Below, one piece after another: positions 12,641-24,109 of a stretch of DNA of 64,000 nucleotides. How positions within the stretch are numbered: position 1 is the first letter of the stretch; each line of letters starts with the position of its first letter. Below the pieces are notes generated by a model. The model was not told the DNA's origin and made no database searches. It was given only the letters and a program-made list of their open reading frames with translations. Origin of the DNA: Lutjanus erythropterus. Lineage: Eukaryota > Chordata > Actinopteri > Lutjaniformes > Lutjanidae. The stretch lies in the NCBI GenBank assembly GCA_020091685.1, contig CM034595.1, positions 42,215,351 through 42,279,350 on the forward strand. The letters are read 5' to 3'. Both the position numbers and the translations under genes were made by a program.

Positions 12641-12654
12641 GTTTAACATGACCC

Positions 12655-13690
12655 ATCGTGACCTGTTTATAATGATTATCATACTTGTCAACCCTCCCAA
12701 TTTTAATGCCCCTCTCCATATTTCCTCCCAGGACCACATGTCTCTTGTATTTCTTCTGATTTATGATGAAGTTTTTCCTTTTCATGATCACAACCTGTTT
12801 CTGACACTGTACAGTGTCTGTAACACTATACGACTCTAAAAGTCTACCCAGACAACAATTTAGCTGCACCAAAACAGACTTCCTAAGAATAATTCCCATT
12901 TCTTAAGGAAAGTTTTAAAGAAAACCAGCAGGAATTTTGTGAAATCTGTTGCATCAAACTTCTTTTATGGGGGCAAAGGTAAAAAGAAAGAAAAGTGATG
13001 AATGTTAGTTTATGCCAAGTTCATGCTAGAGGGGCAAATTATTCTGTATTATTTCCTGAAATGTTGTTATTTCCATGATTACGTTTGTTCGATGTGTCTG
13101 TACAAGTTCTTCTGTGTGTCCAGTTTAGCATCTACAATTGCATTTCTGGCAAATATGAGAAGACTGAGCTTTAATTTCTCCTCCATGGTCAATAATGACT
13201 GACTGTGGTGCATCTTTGCCATATTAGAATTAAAAGGAGAGGTACACAGCTGGTGTTTTGTGCAAGCTTGAGTCTTTTGATATGTTTTTAGCTGCACAGG
13301 ACCACCTACTGTATACACAGTATGCTGATACAGAGAGGCTTTCTGCATGATCGCAATAAACTGCTCCCTTAATAGCATATATATGGTCTGACTATGCCAA
13401 GCCATTATTGATTATGATGCAAAGTAATTCAGATTCTCTAACTTGCTGTATCGGATTGCTGTGATGGATGTGTGTGATAGTGTGTACTTATAGAGTAAAA
13501 GTACTCATTGTGAAGAATGGCCCCTGTCATTATCAGTGTCTTAACATGCGTGGTTCACTGTTGCACTGAGAATGAAAAATTGGAGATGTCAGTTGTGAGA
13601 TTCGAGGCGTTTTTTTGTTGGTTTTTTTAGCCAAACACTGGAGTTATCCATTTATTTATTTATTTTTTTCAGTTTATTGTGTGTGTGAAA
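12655..13690. other. Repeat remnants, no gene
   Basis: 12680-12790 (CATACTTGTCAACCCTCCC, then TTTCTTCTGATTTATGATGAA) looks like a decayed copy of a fish repeat. 13488-13530 (GAGTAAAAGTACTCATTGTG, GAATGGCCCC) is a stepladder repeat piece. The rest is unremarkable. Confidence 0.35.
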
Positions 13691-13694
13691 GTTC

Positions 13695-13985
13695 AGCTTG
13701 GGATCAATACGTGTGACAATACAATCTCAAGGTCCAGTTACTGGCTTTTATTTGAGCCCACAACTCCATCAGCCGAAACGAAAAAGCTCTGAAAAAGCAG
13801 GAGCTTGAGTTGTTAGTTCGTTGCAAACACCGGACAGTTAGTGTGAAATCGTTGAAATCCCCAAAACCTGAGATAGAAAATAAAGTTGTGTGAAAGCTTC
13901 TTCCATCTGGACGGAGGTTTATGGTCTCAAGATGTGGAAGAAAGTGGTATAAAAAAAAAGCTTTGTCATCACTCAGATCCCAAAA
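13695..13985. repeat. Dispersed repeat, left copy flanking the foldback element
   Basis: Contains AATCTCAAGGTCCAGTTACTGGCTTTTA and later GAAATCCCCAAAACCTGAGA-like text, split here for length. A related stretch is at 14885-15180 in the same orientation, with CTCAAGGTCCATAACTAGC and GGAAATCCCCAACATTTGAGA. The similarity is patchy. The class is unknown. Confidence 0.4.
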
Positions 13986-14310
13986 GTCGTAGCAAGAATA
14001 CACAGATTGCCTTCATTACCTAATTTATTCCGGTTATTTGTTTGAGTGTTTTTTATATTATTTCTCAATTTTTAAGTCCAGGGAGCCTTGTTCAGAGGAA
14101 ATAATTCAGTTTTTTGTGGTAGTATTTTTTATTATGTTTGACTGATGCCTGTTGTTTGTGTGTCAGGATCAATGCCAAGTCTTCTACTGCAAATCAAATC
14201 TACCTGAGTACAAATAACCTGAACCTAAATTGATGTAATGACATAATGACAATTTTGTGATCAAATGATATAAAATTAAAATCTGCCATCTGCCAATTCA
14301 AAACTGCCAA

Positions 14311-14849
14311 ATCAAAAAATGCACATTTTCCTCTGGCCTGTAGTGTTGTTTATCCATCTACATATTTTTGGTGTGAGTTGCCTAGTTTTGGAAATATCCG
14401 CCATAGAGTTGTCTGCCTTCTCCCCAAAATAATGGAACAAGATGACACCAGTCCTGATGTGCACGAGCGCCAAACAAATGTTTGAAAAGCTCAACAGCAG
14501 TGTCTGTTTCCAGAAATCGTAACCAGATCATTCAAAATAATCCACAGACTTTACTGTGAGCAGTTTCATGTGGGAACTACTTTCTCTCTGCAGCAGAATC
14601 TACCGGAACTACTTTCTTTCTGAGAGAAAGGAAGTAGATCCTACATGAAACTGCTTACAGTGAGTTTGTGGAGTATCTTGGCTAACTGAGACATTGGTTT
14701 AGAATTTTTCAAATGTATTTAGTGCCATTATTTTGGAGAGAAGGCAGACATCTCTGCAGCCAGTGTCTCCAAAACTCTGCAACTAACATAAAAACTGATC
14801 TAGATGGATAAAAAATGTATTCTTCATTTGGAGTGAACTGTCCCTTTAA
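14311..14849. mobile_element. Long foldback (palindromic) MITE
   Basis: Two inverted arms of roughly 240-290 bases meet near 14607. Examples: 14411-14435 is the reverse complement of 14725-14749 with one mismatch in 25, and 14555-14571 pairs with the word at 14643-14664 around CAGTTTCATGT. The right end reads GTGAACTGTCCCTTTAAA, the usual terminus of this teleost element; the left terminus is decayed. The centre has short pyrimidine and purine stretches that pair with each other. It has no coding capacity. Confidence 0.75.
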
Positions 14850-14884
14850 AACCTCCTATTTATGTTTTTGAGCATGGAAGGCCA

Positions 14885-15180
14885 CTATGTGTGACAAACT
14901 AATCTCAACTCAAGGTCCATAACTAGCTTTTTGGGAGCTTTCAACTAGTTTTTTGTAGCTTTTGAGTATTTGAAAGTACAGAAAAACCTTGAGATGAGAT
15001 GAGTTTTTCATAATTGTTATGCATCGGCTGCAAAAGCCTGGAAATCCCCAACATTTGAGAAGGAAGCTATGTAATGAAATAATACAAACCTTTCTTAAAA
15101 AGTGATGAATGATTTTACTTTGAAATGATAGAAATCTCCAAAAAGGTATAAGATTCAAGCTTTTTCCTGGGCTGAAACAT
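14885..15180. repeat. Dispersed repeat, right copy flanking the foldback element
   Basis: Related to 13695-13985 by the shared words CTCAAGGTCCA and GAAATCCCCAA at similar internal spacing. With the foldback element between them, this may be one larger element interrupted by an insertion, or a direct duplication. Confidence 0.4.
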
Positions 15181-15184
15181 TAAA

Positions 15185-15500
15185 ATCATCCACAGTGGAG
15201 ATTTTGGGGATTTCCATGCTACCAGCTGAGTCACAACACACTCTACAAAATTAGACACGTCGGTTTTACTCCTGGCATGAATTTAAATCAAATCAAGACG
15301 CACTGTGAGCACTGGAACTAACACAGTAACACAGATAAGATGTTACACCGTGCAAAGAGACAGTGTGATACGGCCGACACAGACTAAACAAACACACACT
15401 GAAGGCTCTCTTGGATGTAAACTGAAAGATTTTGGCTCGAGCTTCGGTCTCTGCTGCTGTCTGCAGTTCTAACATGCTGCCTTCGCTCTCCCTCCTGCAG
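15185..15500 (+). other. Last part of the upstream intron
   Basis: Intronic sequence leading to the acceptor at 15498-15500. No first exon with the expected phase (ending in one leftover G) was found here. Confidence 0.5.
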
Positions 15501-15643
15501 GTAACACATGTCAGAATGGTCTCATGCCCGCCCTGGTGCGTCCCACCCTGCCTGCCGTCCAGAGCTCGCTGGGCATGAAGCAGTTCCTCCCGTTTCCATT
15601 GGATACAGCCTCAGCGGTCCGCCTCTTCCCGGGATTCAACACG
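15501..15643 (+). CDS. znf385d: Internal coding exon of a ZNF385-family zinc-finger gene (znf385d-like)
   Basis: The exon follows a strong acceptor (pyrimidine-rich stretch ending CTCCCTCCTGCAG) and ends at ACG before the donor GTGAGTG. Read with two leading bases of a split codon, it gives 47 open codons. The peptide begins NTCQNG, contains PALVRP and KQFLPFPLDTASAV, and ends LFPGFNT. From memory of the family, human ZNF385D has GGTCQ, PALVRP, KPFLPFPLDTAAAV and LFPNFNA at the same place. The GTCQ start separates D from the A and B paralogues as I recall them. This segment is the proline-rich linker before the first zinc finger; it has no finger itself. ZNF385 proteins are nuclear factors with JAZ-type C2H2 fingers that bind RNA or DNA. 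The exon is phase 1 at its start and phase 0 at its end, so a short first exon ending in a lone G is expected upstream; I did not find one. Arg in place of a small or Asn residue before LFP is a difference from the mammalian proteins. Family call is firm; the paralogue is less certain. Confidence 0.85.
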
Positions 15644-16970
15644 GTGAGTGTCATGTGACCTGCTCACAGGCTTTAAGATGACCCTGGTGAAGGTCACTCT
15701 GATGGATAGCGGCGTTTTAAGTAGGAGAACTTTGAATTTCCAAGGTGCTTTTCCATCTGTCGAGGATTTCCTATCTCTTCTGCTAATCTCCATATATCTA
15801 CAAAATATTCATATTTGGAGACGTCTTTATTTCAAGCTGTTATCACAGACTCAGATCCACATACAGTAAGCAGCTATTAGCCTTGAGGCAGTGAGGTCTG
15901 ACCTTCCTCAACCTCATCTGGTCAAGTTCTCTTTTATGCAATGCTCTCTCGTTGTTACCCATGAAACACCTCATTAAAATGATGCTTTTAAAGCCTTTAT
16001 GCAAGAAGGACGACGTTTAATGATGTCCACAGTCCACTTACAGTAAGAGGAGTATTTCTCTGTGGGAGAAATGTACGTTTTATTATGCAAACATTTATGC
16101 AATGACTGCAAGATAGAAGCCGTGCAAATTGATTTTAGACCATTGCGGTGATTTGTGTGATTTCTCTTTTAGTAATGCAAAAATGTAGAGATGCATTCAC
16201 TGAAAACTTGTGACTTTTACGACGGAGCGCTTACTATCCTGATCGTTTCTATATTTGACTTTGTCCAGCTGATTTTCATGACAGTTTTGTCTTTAGGCTG
16301 TAAGACCAGGACTCATGAAGGGAGAGCTGGTCATTTCTCTTTGAGGAATTCGGCTGCTGAGCACATCTCATCCCCTTGTTAACGTTCACATCTGTTTTTA
16401 TTTTTACACTCCAACACAGGAACATAGTTTATCATAGAAAATGCTGAAAACCAGTTGGCATCCTTGTTGTCTCGCTGTAGAGCACAACAGCTTTTAATCT
16501 TTGGTGAGGAGTTCTTCTCAAACTTGCAAATCGTGCTCCATGTTGCACCAAATGGCAGGTTGGAATATTACAGTGTCAATGTATGTCACCTCCTCCTAAG
16601 TGCAATATGGTGTGCACCATCTGGAGGAAGCAACAGCTCAACCGCAGAAATGTTGCAAAGCAGTGCAAATAATTTGATGTTGCTTTATTTCACCGGTCTG
16701 TTGCATCTAAAATAATTTACTAATAATTTTCTAGATTCTACCTGGAGAGAAAAGCAGTGCTCAGCTGTTACACTTTTATTAATTAATTCTGTTTGAAAGT
16801 TTGTGTGACCTAAAGATTCAGCACACAGCAGGTCACTTAGTAGCAGTTAATTTGTGTAGGAAACAGTGGAGCTGAAAAAATCTGCACAGTTTGGTATCAG
16901 GATATTTTGCCTGCCAATATTATATAGAAATATGGATGTCAAGCATCAATCTTTTATTATAGAAATGATT
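15644..16970. other. Start of the large intron, nothing recognised
   Basis: Ordinary AT-rich intronic sequence. Short frames only. No repeat family was recognised. Confidence 0.4.
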
Positions 16971-16973
16971 AAT

Positions 16974-17130
16974 GGGACGCCCCTATAGCTCAGTTGGTGC
17001 ACGCTTCATGTATTGAGGCTGCAGCGGCCGCTGGTTCAGCTCCTGCCTGTGGTCCATTTGCTGCATGTCATCCCCTCTCTCGCTACCCCTGTCCTGTCGA
17101 ATCTTCAGCTGTCACTGTCAAACTATACAT
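16974..17130 (+). mobile_element. tRNA-derived SINE
   Basis: A tRNA-like head holds an A box (TAGCTCAGTTGGT, 16986-16998) and a B box-like GGTTCAGCTCC (17033-17043) 35 bases apart. It is followed by a body with CTGCCTGTGG, TTTGCTGCATGTCATCCC and CTCTCTCG, then a short decayed tail. This body is that of a SINE common in percomorph fishes. It is degenerate; the acceptor stem does not pair well, so it is not a functional tRNA gene. Confidence 0.75.
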
Positions 17131-19550
17131 AAATTATTAATATTGCTAATTCAGCTTTTTGGTACTATAGAAATATAAAATCAGTTGCTTTGTCAGTCCA
17201 CTGGACGGTGCTCAGTTTTTTTCCTGGTGAGGTCAGCAGAGTCCGACTGCTTGACGCTCCAATTTTTGCAGGAAATTAAAATGACTGAAGTGAGATGAAC
17301 AAACTGAAAACCAAAAAACAAAGTTTGCTATTTATTACCTTTTCTATTACCTATTCTTCAACTGCACATTTTGTTCCTAAAGGAATTCAGACTTGGGAGA
17401 GTTACTAAAAAACTATTAACACTCGTTAACCTAATCCAAGTATCACAATATAAAAGTAATGTAACCTGATTACTTTCTGCAACTTTTGGATGATCTCAAT
17501 ACCAAACAACTTCAAATAGTTTAGCATAACACATTTTATGTTCATTAATTGTTTGCCCAGATATTCCTTCCTTTGTTATGTGCAAATTCCCATTTAGATG
17601 AATTGTAGTAATTATGCACATTTAAATGTTCTTCGTTTAATAACACTTTACACTCTAATTCGATTAAAGTGCCGTCCTGGTCACCAGCATCACCACCTAC
17701 AGTCCCATCTTTACAGGAGTAGCAATATTGACAGCACAGCAAGCTAACTTGGTGTCTATGCTAACATTAGCGATTGGTCCGACCTGTGACATTATATGTT
17801 TTTGTAAATTAGATGTTCATGATGATGGCAGGATTTTTATAGCTGGCAGCAGAACTTCACCATACTGTGATGTTATTTCCTGATTTCATGTTGAAATTTC
17901 CAGCCAGTGAAGCGTTTTATTCACCAGAAGCTGTGATAATGAAGTGACTGCAAAATCGCATCAACATATGTGGATAAAGAAGTTTCAACAATTATTAGTT
18001 ACTTTGGTTTAAATTCAGCTTTTCTTTCAACAGCTGTTCATTTGTTTCTGCTCAATAAGTTTACATTGAATTCAGCCCAGCTCCACTGTGTGGTTTTTCT
18101 CAGGTCTGGTGTTTAATGAAGAAACACGATCCTTCATTGTGTTTCTTTTTTGTTTGTGTCTTTTCTGATGCTTGTCACAGACTTCCATCATCACCACATT
18201 GTTTGTCAGTGCTGATGCAAGCGCTCACAACAACAACTCTCCAAAATGACGCCAACATCAATGAAAGCTATCACACATTTACACACTCAATATTGGCCAC
18301 GTCGATGACTGAATGATCATTTTGGAGCTGTTTCACCGTCAATGAAAACGCTGCAAAAGGCTGTTTGCTACTGTAGAAACACTGCAAATGTGTTTAAGCA
18401 CATTACAAGAAAAAAAAAAAAAAACAGGACTTAAAGCTGCAGCAGAAAAGAAAGGAGGAGGAGGAGGAGGAAGAGGAGGAGCGACAAAATGCTCCAGTAA
18501 CCAGATCCTGAATATTTACCATAATAACTGCTCTGTTTTTTAATAAGCATGTGATTAAATGATTAACGGAGGATGGTTACAATAATGCTTCATGTTTGGC
18601 AAATATTGATAGTTATGTAAACGTGTTCAGAAGTAGCTTATTAATTATGCATTTACATGATAAACTGTGACACGTGGCTCTACTATAATAGTATTATAAT
18701 AGTAAGTCACTTTTATTCAAGAAAAAATTATGAATATCTTGATACTGATCCTAGTATGACTCACCTGCTCTTAACGACCAAGTCCATTATTTTCTGGTTT
18801 GATGTTATTACTATTAGTTGAGGTTTTTATATCATTTTGTTATATCATCAGTCGTGTTCCTTATGTATTAAAATCTGATCATATTTTGACATTCGCCTAC
18901 ATGAGCTGATGTAGGTTTCTGCAAGATGACGAGGGCTGGTTATTGTTTAAAAATGACATTAGCACAAATAGAGTTGTTACGTTTTTTCCAAGGTTCCTCT
19001 TTATGAAGAACGCTTGCGGTGATTGGCTGCATGAAAAAACATATAGATTTGTTTTTTCTTTCTACATCTGGGTGCAAAAAGGATTGAAGCAGGTGTTGTC
19101 TGACTGGAGAAGTGGATTATTTGAATTGATACCCAGTCCTAATCACGACGTATATACTATAAACCCATACAGGCTGAAGGAGGAAAGGGCATCAGCACTC
19201 TTATCTACGTCACTACTTTTTGCTGACAGCTGAGTGCGAGTTTGCGTTTGAAAACCCCCAGAAAACAATAGTGTAGTATAAAAATCTGTTCACGTGACAA
19301 AGGAGGTTATTTGTTGGGGTTTATGGTTTTTACCATTTTTCGACACCGTCTACTGGAAATTACATTTATATGCAACTAAATATAGTCTGAAAGAAACATA
19401 ATACATCACAGATTACATTAGTTAAAATCATGATGAGGAATTTAATTAAATTAATGTGTATGGAAAGTTGAAAAATGTTCATAAATAATGTATCAGAACT
19501 TCTCACTGACAACATGTTTTATTTATTTCATACAATATCATTGATTGTGA
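17131..19550. other. Intronic, minor features only
   Basis: 17385-17475 (TTACTAAAAAACTATTAACAC, AAAGTAATGTAACCTGATTAC) may be a piece of the AGTAACTxGTAACC-type repeat also at 29940-30085. A GGA/GAGGA tract is at 18453-18482. Otherwise nothing is recognised. Confidence 0.35.
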
Positions 19551-19552
19551 TA

Positions 19553-19850
19553 CAATTAGAGCTGGAACGATTAGCAGGAATTAATCAGCAACTATTTTGA
19601 TAATTTTTCAAGCAGAAATGCCAAAGATTTCCTGAGTCCACCTACTCAAGTGTAAAATTGCTAAATTTCTTTGTATAATATTTTATTAATCTCATTATCT
19701 TTGTGTTTTGGACTGTTAGACGGACAGAAACACACCATTTGTAGGCGTGAATTTTTGGCTTTTGGAAATCATGTTGGCCGTTTTTCAGGGTTTTTCTGAC
19801 ATTTTACAGAACAGTTTTTCAATGAAAATAATTATTAGTGGAAGCCCTGA
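19553..19850. mobile_element. MITE-like repeat with AATTAGAGCTGGAACGATTA end
   Basis: Left end TTAGAGCTGGAACGATTA and right end ATGAAAATAATTATTAGTGGAAGCCCTGA are the decayed inverted ends of a roughly 300-bp teleost element (intact form TAGGGCTGCAACxAxTAA). Internal text includes TCAGCAACTATTTTGATAAT. A second copy is at 29595-29910 in the other orientation. Confidence 0.6.
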
Positions 19851-19859
19851 AAAAAAAAA

Positions 19860-21480
19860 TTACTCGCTCAAAGCAGCTGAAGAAGCACGATGAAAAGTGT
19901 TTTTATGTTTCTGCACTTGGTTAACGATTGGGAAGGATTACCATCTGGGTTCAATACAGAAAAAAGTCACAGTAATTTCCAACAGGACACAGCATGTTCA
20001 TTGTATTAAAATTTAACCAAAACTTTTCCCAACCTTTAACCAAACTGCTTCTGTTGCCTAAATCTGATCTCATGAGTCCTACAGGTCCTGACGCCTGGTG
20101 TCAACACGCTTTGTGACTCACTGATCCTTATGCTATGATTGTTTTTTGCATGTTTTTCTGTTTATATGCTATTATTACATTCATCCACTGTTATTTTGAT
20201 GAGAAAAAAGTTTCATCACATTTAAAAATTTGTTCTGTGGAGTTCATTGTTTCTCAGAGACAAACTCTTTAATTGAGCATTTCTGCAGTATTGATAACTG
20301 CAGTAAACAGCTCTCTGAAATGCAGGGGTAGCATGTGGCTACAGAGACCTTATTGGATTTGCGATCGGTGAGGCGCTACCTTTTAAATGGAGCACTCACC
20401 CGATGTGCACTTACTGTACCAGGACTTGTGCGTATGCCCGTATGGATCTATTGATTTTCTTTTTGAAAGTAGAAAGTAATTATGAGGAAATATGTGGCCT
20501 CGCGCAAACTCGAAATCAGCGAGGTCATCAAAAAAATATGATGACTCCTGGATAAAAGAGAAACCCTGACAGATAAAAGCCTTAAAGCTTTTTTTCTCTG
20601 TGTCGTCTTTTGAATTACAGGGATAGCTCAATTTAAAATCGTCTGGAAAGAGAGGTTGAAATATGGAGCACAGCTGGACAAGAGCGAGAGAAAAACACAC
20701 ACATGAAGGAAGAAGAAAAAGTGGGGACATCAGGGAGAAAAGTCCAGATAACCCATGGGAAGACGGATTGTTTCAGCGAGGAGAGTTTCATGAGAAAGTT
20801 CAGGAATACTGCGTTTCTTTTCTCACCCCGTCTAATCTGTATTTAACAGACTTGTCTGCAGATAATGAGTAATACACTGGGAAGCCTCCAAGTGGTGGAA
20901 AGCTGATACTAGATTAACACAAAGTAATCACCTCTCACTCTCAGACACACTGACACACACCATTCCTGCTCTTTCAACCCTTTGCTTTTCTCTCTCAGCC
21001 TCTTTCTGTTTCCCTTTTTTGTCTGTCGAACTTTTCCTCCGAGCTCCCGATTTCCTCGCCACCAGAAGAATATGGTGTAAAATCAGGAGCTGAGCTCTAC
21101 AAAGGAGCTCAAACACGAGTTACTGTCCTACATTCTGTTCCTCTGCCCACACAAGCCCCTTCTCTCGGCGGCTTTCAGCACCGGTGTAAGTTTGTTTTCA
21201 AGGGTGCAACAAAGGAGCCTGTTTGCCAGCTCGTAGGTCTGATCGGGTGTCTTTGTGTCACCCAGCCTGTGTCTCACCGGGTGGGAAAAGATGTTTTTAC
21301 AAATCATACAAACAGCTCTGGAGGAGCTGAAATGTCAAATCAGTTCCACGGCGGAAAAGTCCTGGATTTAAATTGGTGCTTGAGAAAACTGACAGAAAAG
21401 TGTACTTTAGTGTCTGAAGTAAAAGATGAAGAAAGTGAGAAAGTGGAAACCTTGAATCTTCAAGGATTTTTTTGCTTTCA
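19860..21480. other. Intronic, one repeat-like piece
   Basis: 20010-20110 (TTAACCAAAACTTTTCCCAAC, TTGCCTAAATCTGATCTC) is like the AACCAAAC...CTAAACCTAA repeat at 36790-36915. Nothing else is seen. Confidence 0.35.
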
Positions 21481-21487
21481 GATTATC

Positions 21488-21488
<1 letters not shown>

Positions 21489-21569
<81 letters not shown>
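21489..21569. repeat. (AG)40 microsatellite
   Basis: An uninterrupted AG dinucleotide run of about 80 bases, a mirror-symmetric purine tract able to form triplex DNA in principle. Confidence 0.98.
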
Positions 21570-21573
<4 letters not shown>

Positions 21574-21759
21574 TATAGATGGAAAAGAAGGACAGACAGA
21601 AAGAAATAATAGAAGCAGCTGATGAGGGTAAAGTGAAGGTCAGGTTGAAGATTGAATAAAAGCAAGGTAAGAAGGATAGAAATAAGAAAAATAAGATAAA
21701 GAAGCAGAAAAATAAATGTGATATGTGTTCCTGGGTTTGTCGAATGTTAAAAAGACATT

Positions 21760-22532
21760 TTATGGGTTTATCTTATCTTAAATGTAAAACACGGATCACA
21801 ATGGACAATATTTTCTCCCGAAATGTAGCAAAGCTGCACAAATGGAAAATATTTCCTTAAGAGCAATAACTTTCTTAACTTTAACTAAAAATTAACTTTC
21901 CACATCGACATACGGCTGTTACGGACCAAACAGCTGAAGAAGGAAAGAAATGAAGACAAAGACAAGGACAGAAATAAAAAAGAAAAGAAGGTAATTAAGT
22001 TAAAATGATGTTCAGGTTGAAGAGAGTGGAACAGGAAAGTAAGAGGAAAATAAGAAAAGGTTGTGTTGGGGCAAAAAGGACAAGGTTCCCCTCTGAACTG
22101 CAGCAGAGTCTAAAAGTAAAGCTGCACAAATGGAAATACTAAAGTTGCATTTACGTAGAGGACGTCAGTGGCTTTTTGCCTGTTTGTGATATTTTATTTA
22201 TTTTATGTTACATGAAAATATGGAATCAAAGGAGAATATTTCCATCTGAAATGTAGATTTTGGCTATAAAGCTGCACAGATAAAAATACTAAGTAAAGTA
22301 AGTATCTTAACTGAGAAAAGGAAAGTAACAAAGAAAATAAGAAAGAAACAGAAATATACTAATATATTTTGTTAAATGTAAAATATGGAGTAAAATAGTC
22401 AATATTTCCATCTGAAATGTTATGAGTTCGACTATAAAGCTGCATAAATGAAAATACTAAAATCACAAAACTACATCCATCCAACTTAAACTGAAGAAGA
22501 AGAAGAAGAAGAAGAAGAAGAAGAAGAAGAAG

Positions 22533-22564
<32 letters not shown>

Positions 22565-23030
22565 TTTGGGTGTATTTATTATCAAATGTAAAATATAGAG
22601 TAAAAGGACAATATTTCCTTCTCAAATGCAGAGTTTGCTTATAAAGCTGCACAGATGAAAATACAAAAATACTTCAACTAAAAAGTAACTTTCACCTCCA
22701 CATCCGGCCATACGCCTCCAGTCAGACTGTTTATTAGAAGACGCAGATCTCTGATTGTAATCATGCACAGATATTGTGATATTTTATGGTTTATCTTATG
22801 TTAAATGTCATAAAATATGTAGTAAAAGGACAATATTTCCCTCTGAAATGCAAAGTTTTCATATAAAGCTGCACAGATGGAAATTATAAATAAGATCTTA
22901 AGTAAAAGCATCAACAACATTATAAACTTTAACCAAAAGGAACTCTCCTCGACATGTGACCGTACGGATCCAGCCAAGCGTTTTATTAGAAGATGCAGAT
23001 CTCTGATTATAATTGTGCACAGAAACCAAA
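21760..23030. repeat. Degenerate tandem array of about 150-290 bp units
   Basis: The block (T/C)AAAGCTGCACA recurs near 21830, 22118, 22268, 22437, 22643 and 22864, each time after TATTTCCxTCTGAAATG-like text and before a TGAAAATAC-like word. Spacings are about 288, 150, 169, 206 and 221. The last two units also share TTTATTAGAAGA(C/T)GCAGATCTC and CTGATTxTAAT. The consensus resembles part of the stepladder repeat (AAGTACAATATTTCCCTCTGAAATGTAG) dispersed in teleosts. Units are strongly diverged, so the array is old. Confidence 0.75.
22493..22561. repeat. (GAA)23 microsatellite inside the degenerate array
   Basis: A perfect GAA run of about 69 bases lies between units of the degenerate array. 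Long GAA tracts are known to form triplex DNA. Confidence 0.98.
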
Positions 23031-23112
23031 CAGCTGTCTGATTGAGTGCAGCAGATTTTGTGATTTACAAAATCGAGCTGAAGCTATAGTTTCCATCTGA
23101 ACTCGCACTGAA

Positions 23113-23114
<2 letters not shown>

Positions 23115-23175
<61 letters not shown>
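23115..23175. repeat. (CA)30 microsatellite
   Basis: An uninterrupted CA run just after the degenerate array. Confidence 0.98.
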
Positions 23176-23177
<2 letters not shown>

Positions 23178-23945
23178 ATGTCTGCTCAGATGAGGTCAGA
23201 TTTGCTTACGTGCCTCCGGGCTCAATAAACATTTACGCTGCCTTATTCAGAAAAATACCAAATGATCCTATAGATGATGATGACAGTTCTTCCATTAACG
23301 CACCAAGAGGGCGAGGACACACTTCATCAAGGAACATTCACATTATTGCAGGTATTATTCATATGTGCTGCAAAAGAAAATAGAAAGCGAAAGTGCGCGG
23401 CGTGTCCACACCTGCATGAAATGGGACTAATACCAAAGTCTCTTGTTGAGCTTTTGCGCAATCTTGTTCTGGGCTGAGTGACTGACACAATCAAAGTCCT
23501 TAGCCGGAGGGGAAGAAAAGATGTTTGTCATCCAGCTATTCTCTCTCTCTCTCTCTGTCTCTTTCTTTCTTTCTTTCTGTCTATTATCCTGACGGGCCTC
23601 TTTATTTGAGGAAATGTAACAGAAAAAGACTTCATGCATGTAACTACATGTGCTCAGAGACACGGGGTGAAAAGGTCTTCCTGGAGGCTCCAGATCGAGA
23701 GGCTTTCAGACAAACAAGGTGATGGTGCGGCTGAGCGGGTGAAGGTGGAGGAGGATCAGGAACACGCCGTCTTGTAGAGCTCATGCTTTTATTACCAGGT
23801 GTTCAGCAGTTTACAGCTTCTTCTGCTTCTTCTGCGCTAACAACACCAGAGGCTGCTGATTGATTTTAACAAGTCTGTTTTTAATTGATGTGTTATTTTG
23901 CCATGTTTATGTAGGTGTTGTTTTGTTGTGTTTGATACTTGAAAA
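23176..23945. other. Intronic, CT-rich tract, no gene
   Basis: A CTCTCTCT/CTTTCTTTC tract lies at 23540-23580. No gene or repeat family was recognised. Confidence 0.35.
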
Positions 23946-23948
23946 CAA

Positions 23949-24055
23949 CTCTTGCACTTGTGTGTGCTAATCAACACACAGACTAACATATTAGAGAGCC
24001 GTGTCTCACCTCTGAGACGGAGCTTGAGTTTGAAATCATCGTGTTGACGATAAAC
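23949..24055. repeat. Direct repeat, copy 1
   Basis: CTTGCACTTGTGT, CTAATCAACACA and AGACTAACA, then CTCACCTxTG and GTGTTGA, recur in order at 25519-25635. Similarity is about two thirds by eye. Confidence 0.6.
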
Positions 24056-24109
24056 AAAGAGTTTTCAGGAGACTGATGGTTAATGGAATTTATTTGGCTC
24101 CATTTTGTT

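Noticed and set aside
16981-17050. A functional tRNA gene
   Set aside because: A and B boxes are present but the acceptor stem does not form and the downstream body is that of a SINE.
21269-21622. 117-codon frame with an Arg-Glu repeat
   Set aside because: Its long Arg-Glu part is the (AG)40 microsatellite; the rest has no motif.
22359-22652. Poly-leucine frame on the minus strand
   Set aside because: Translation of the (GAA)23 tract.
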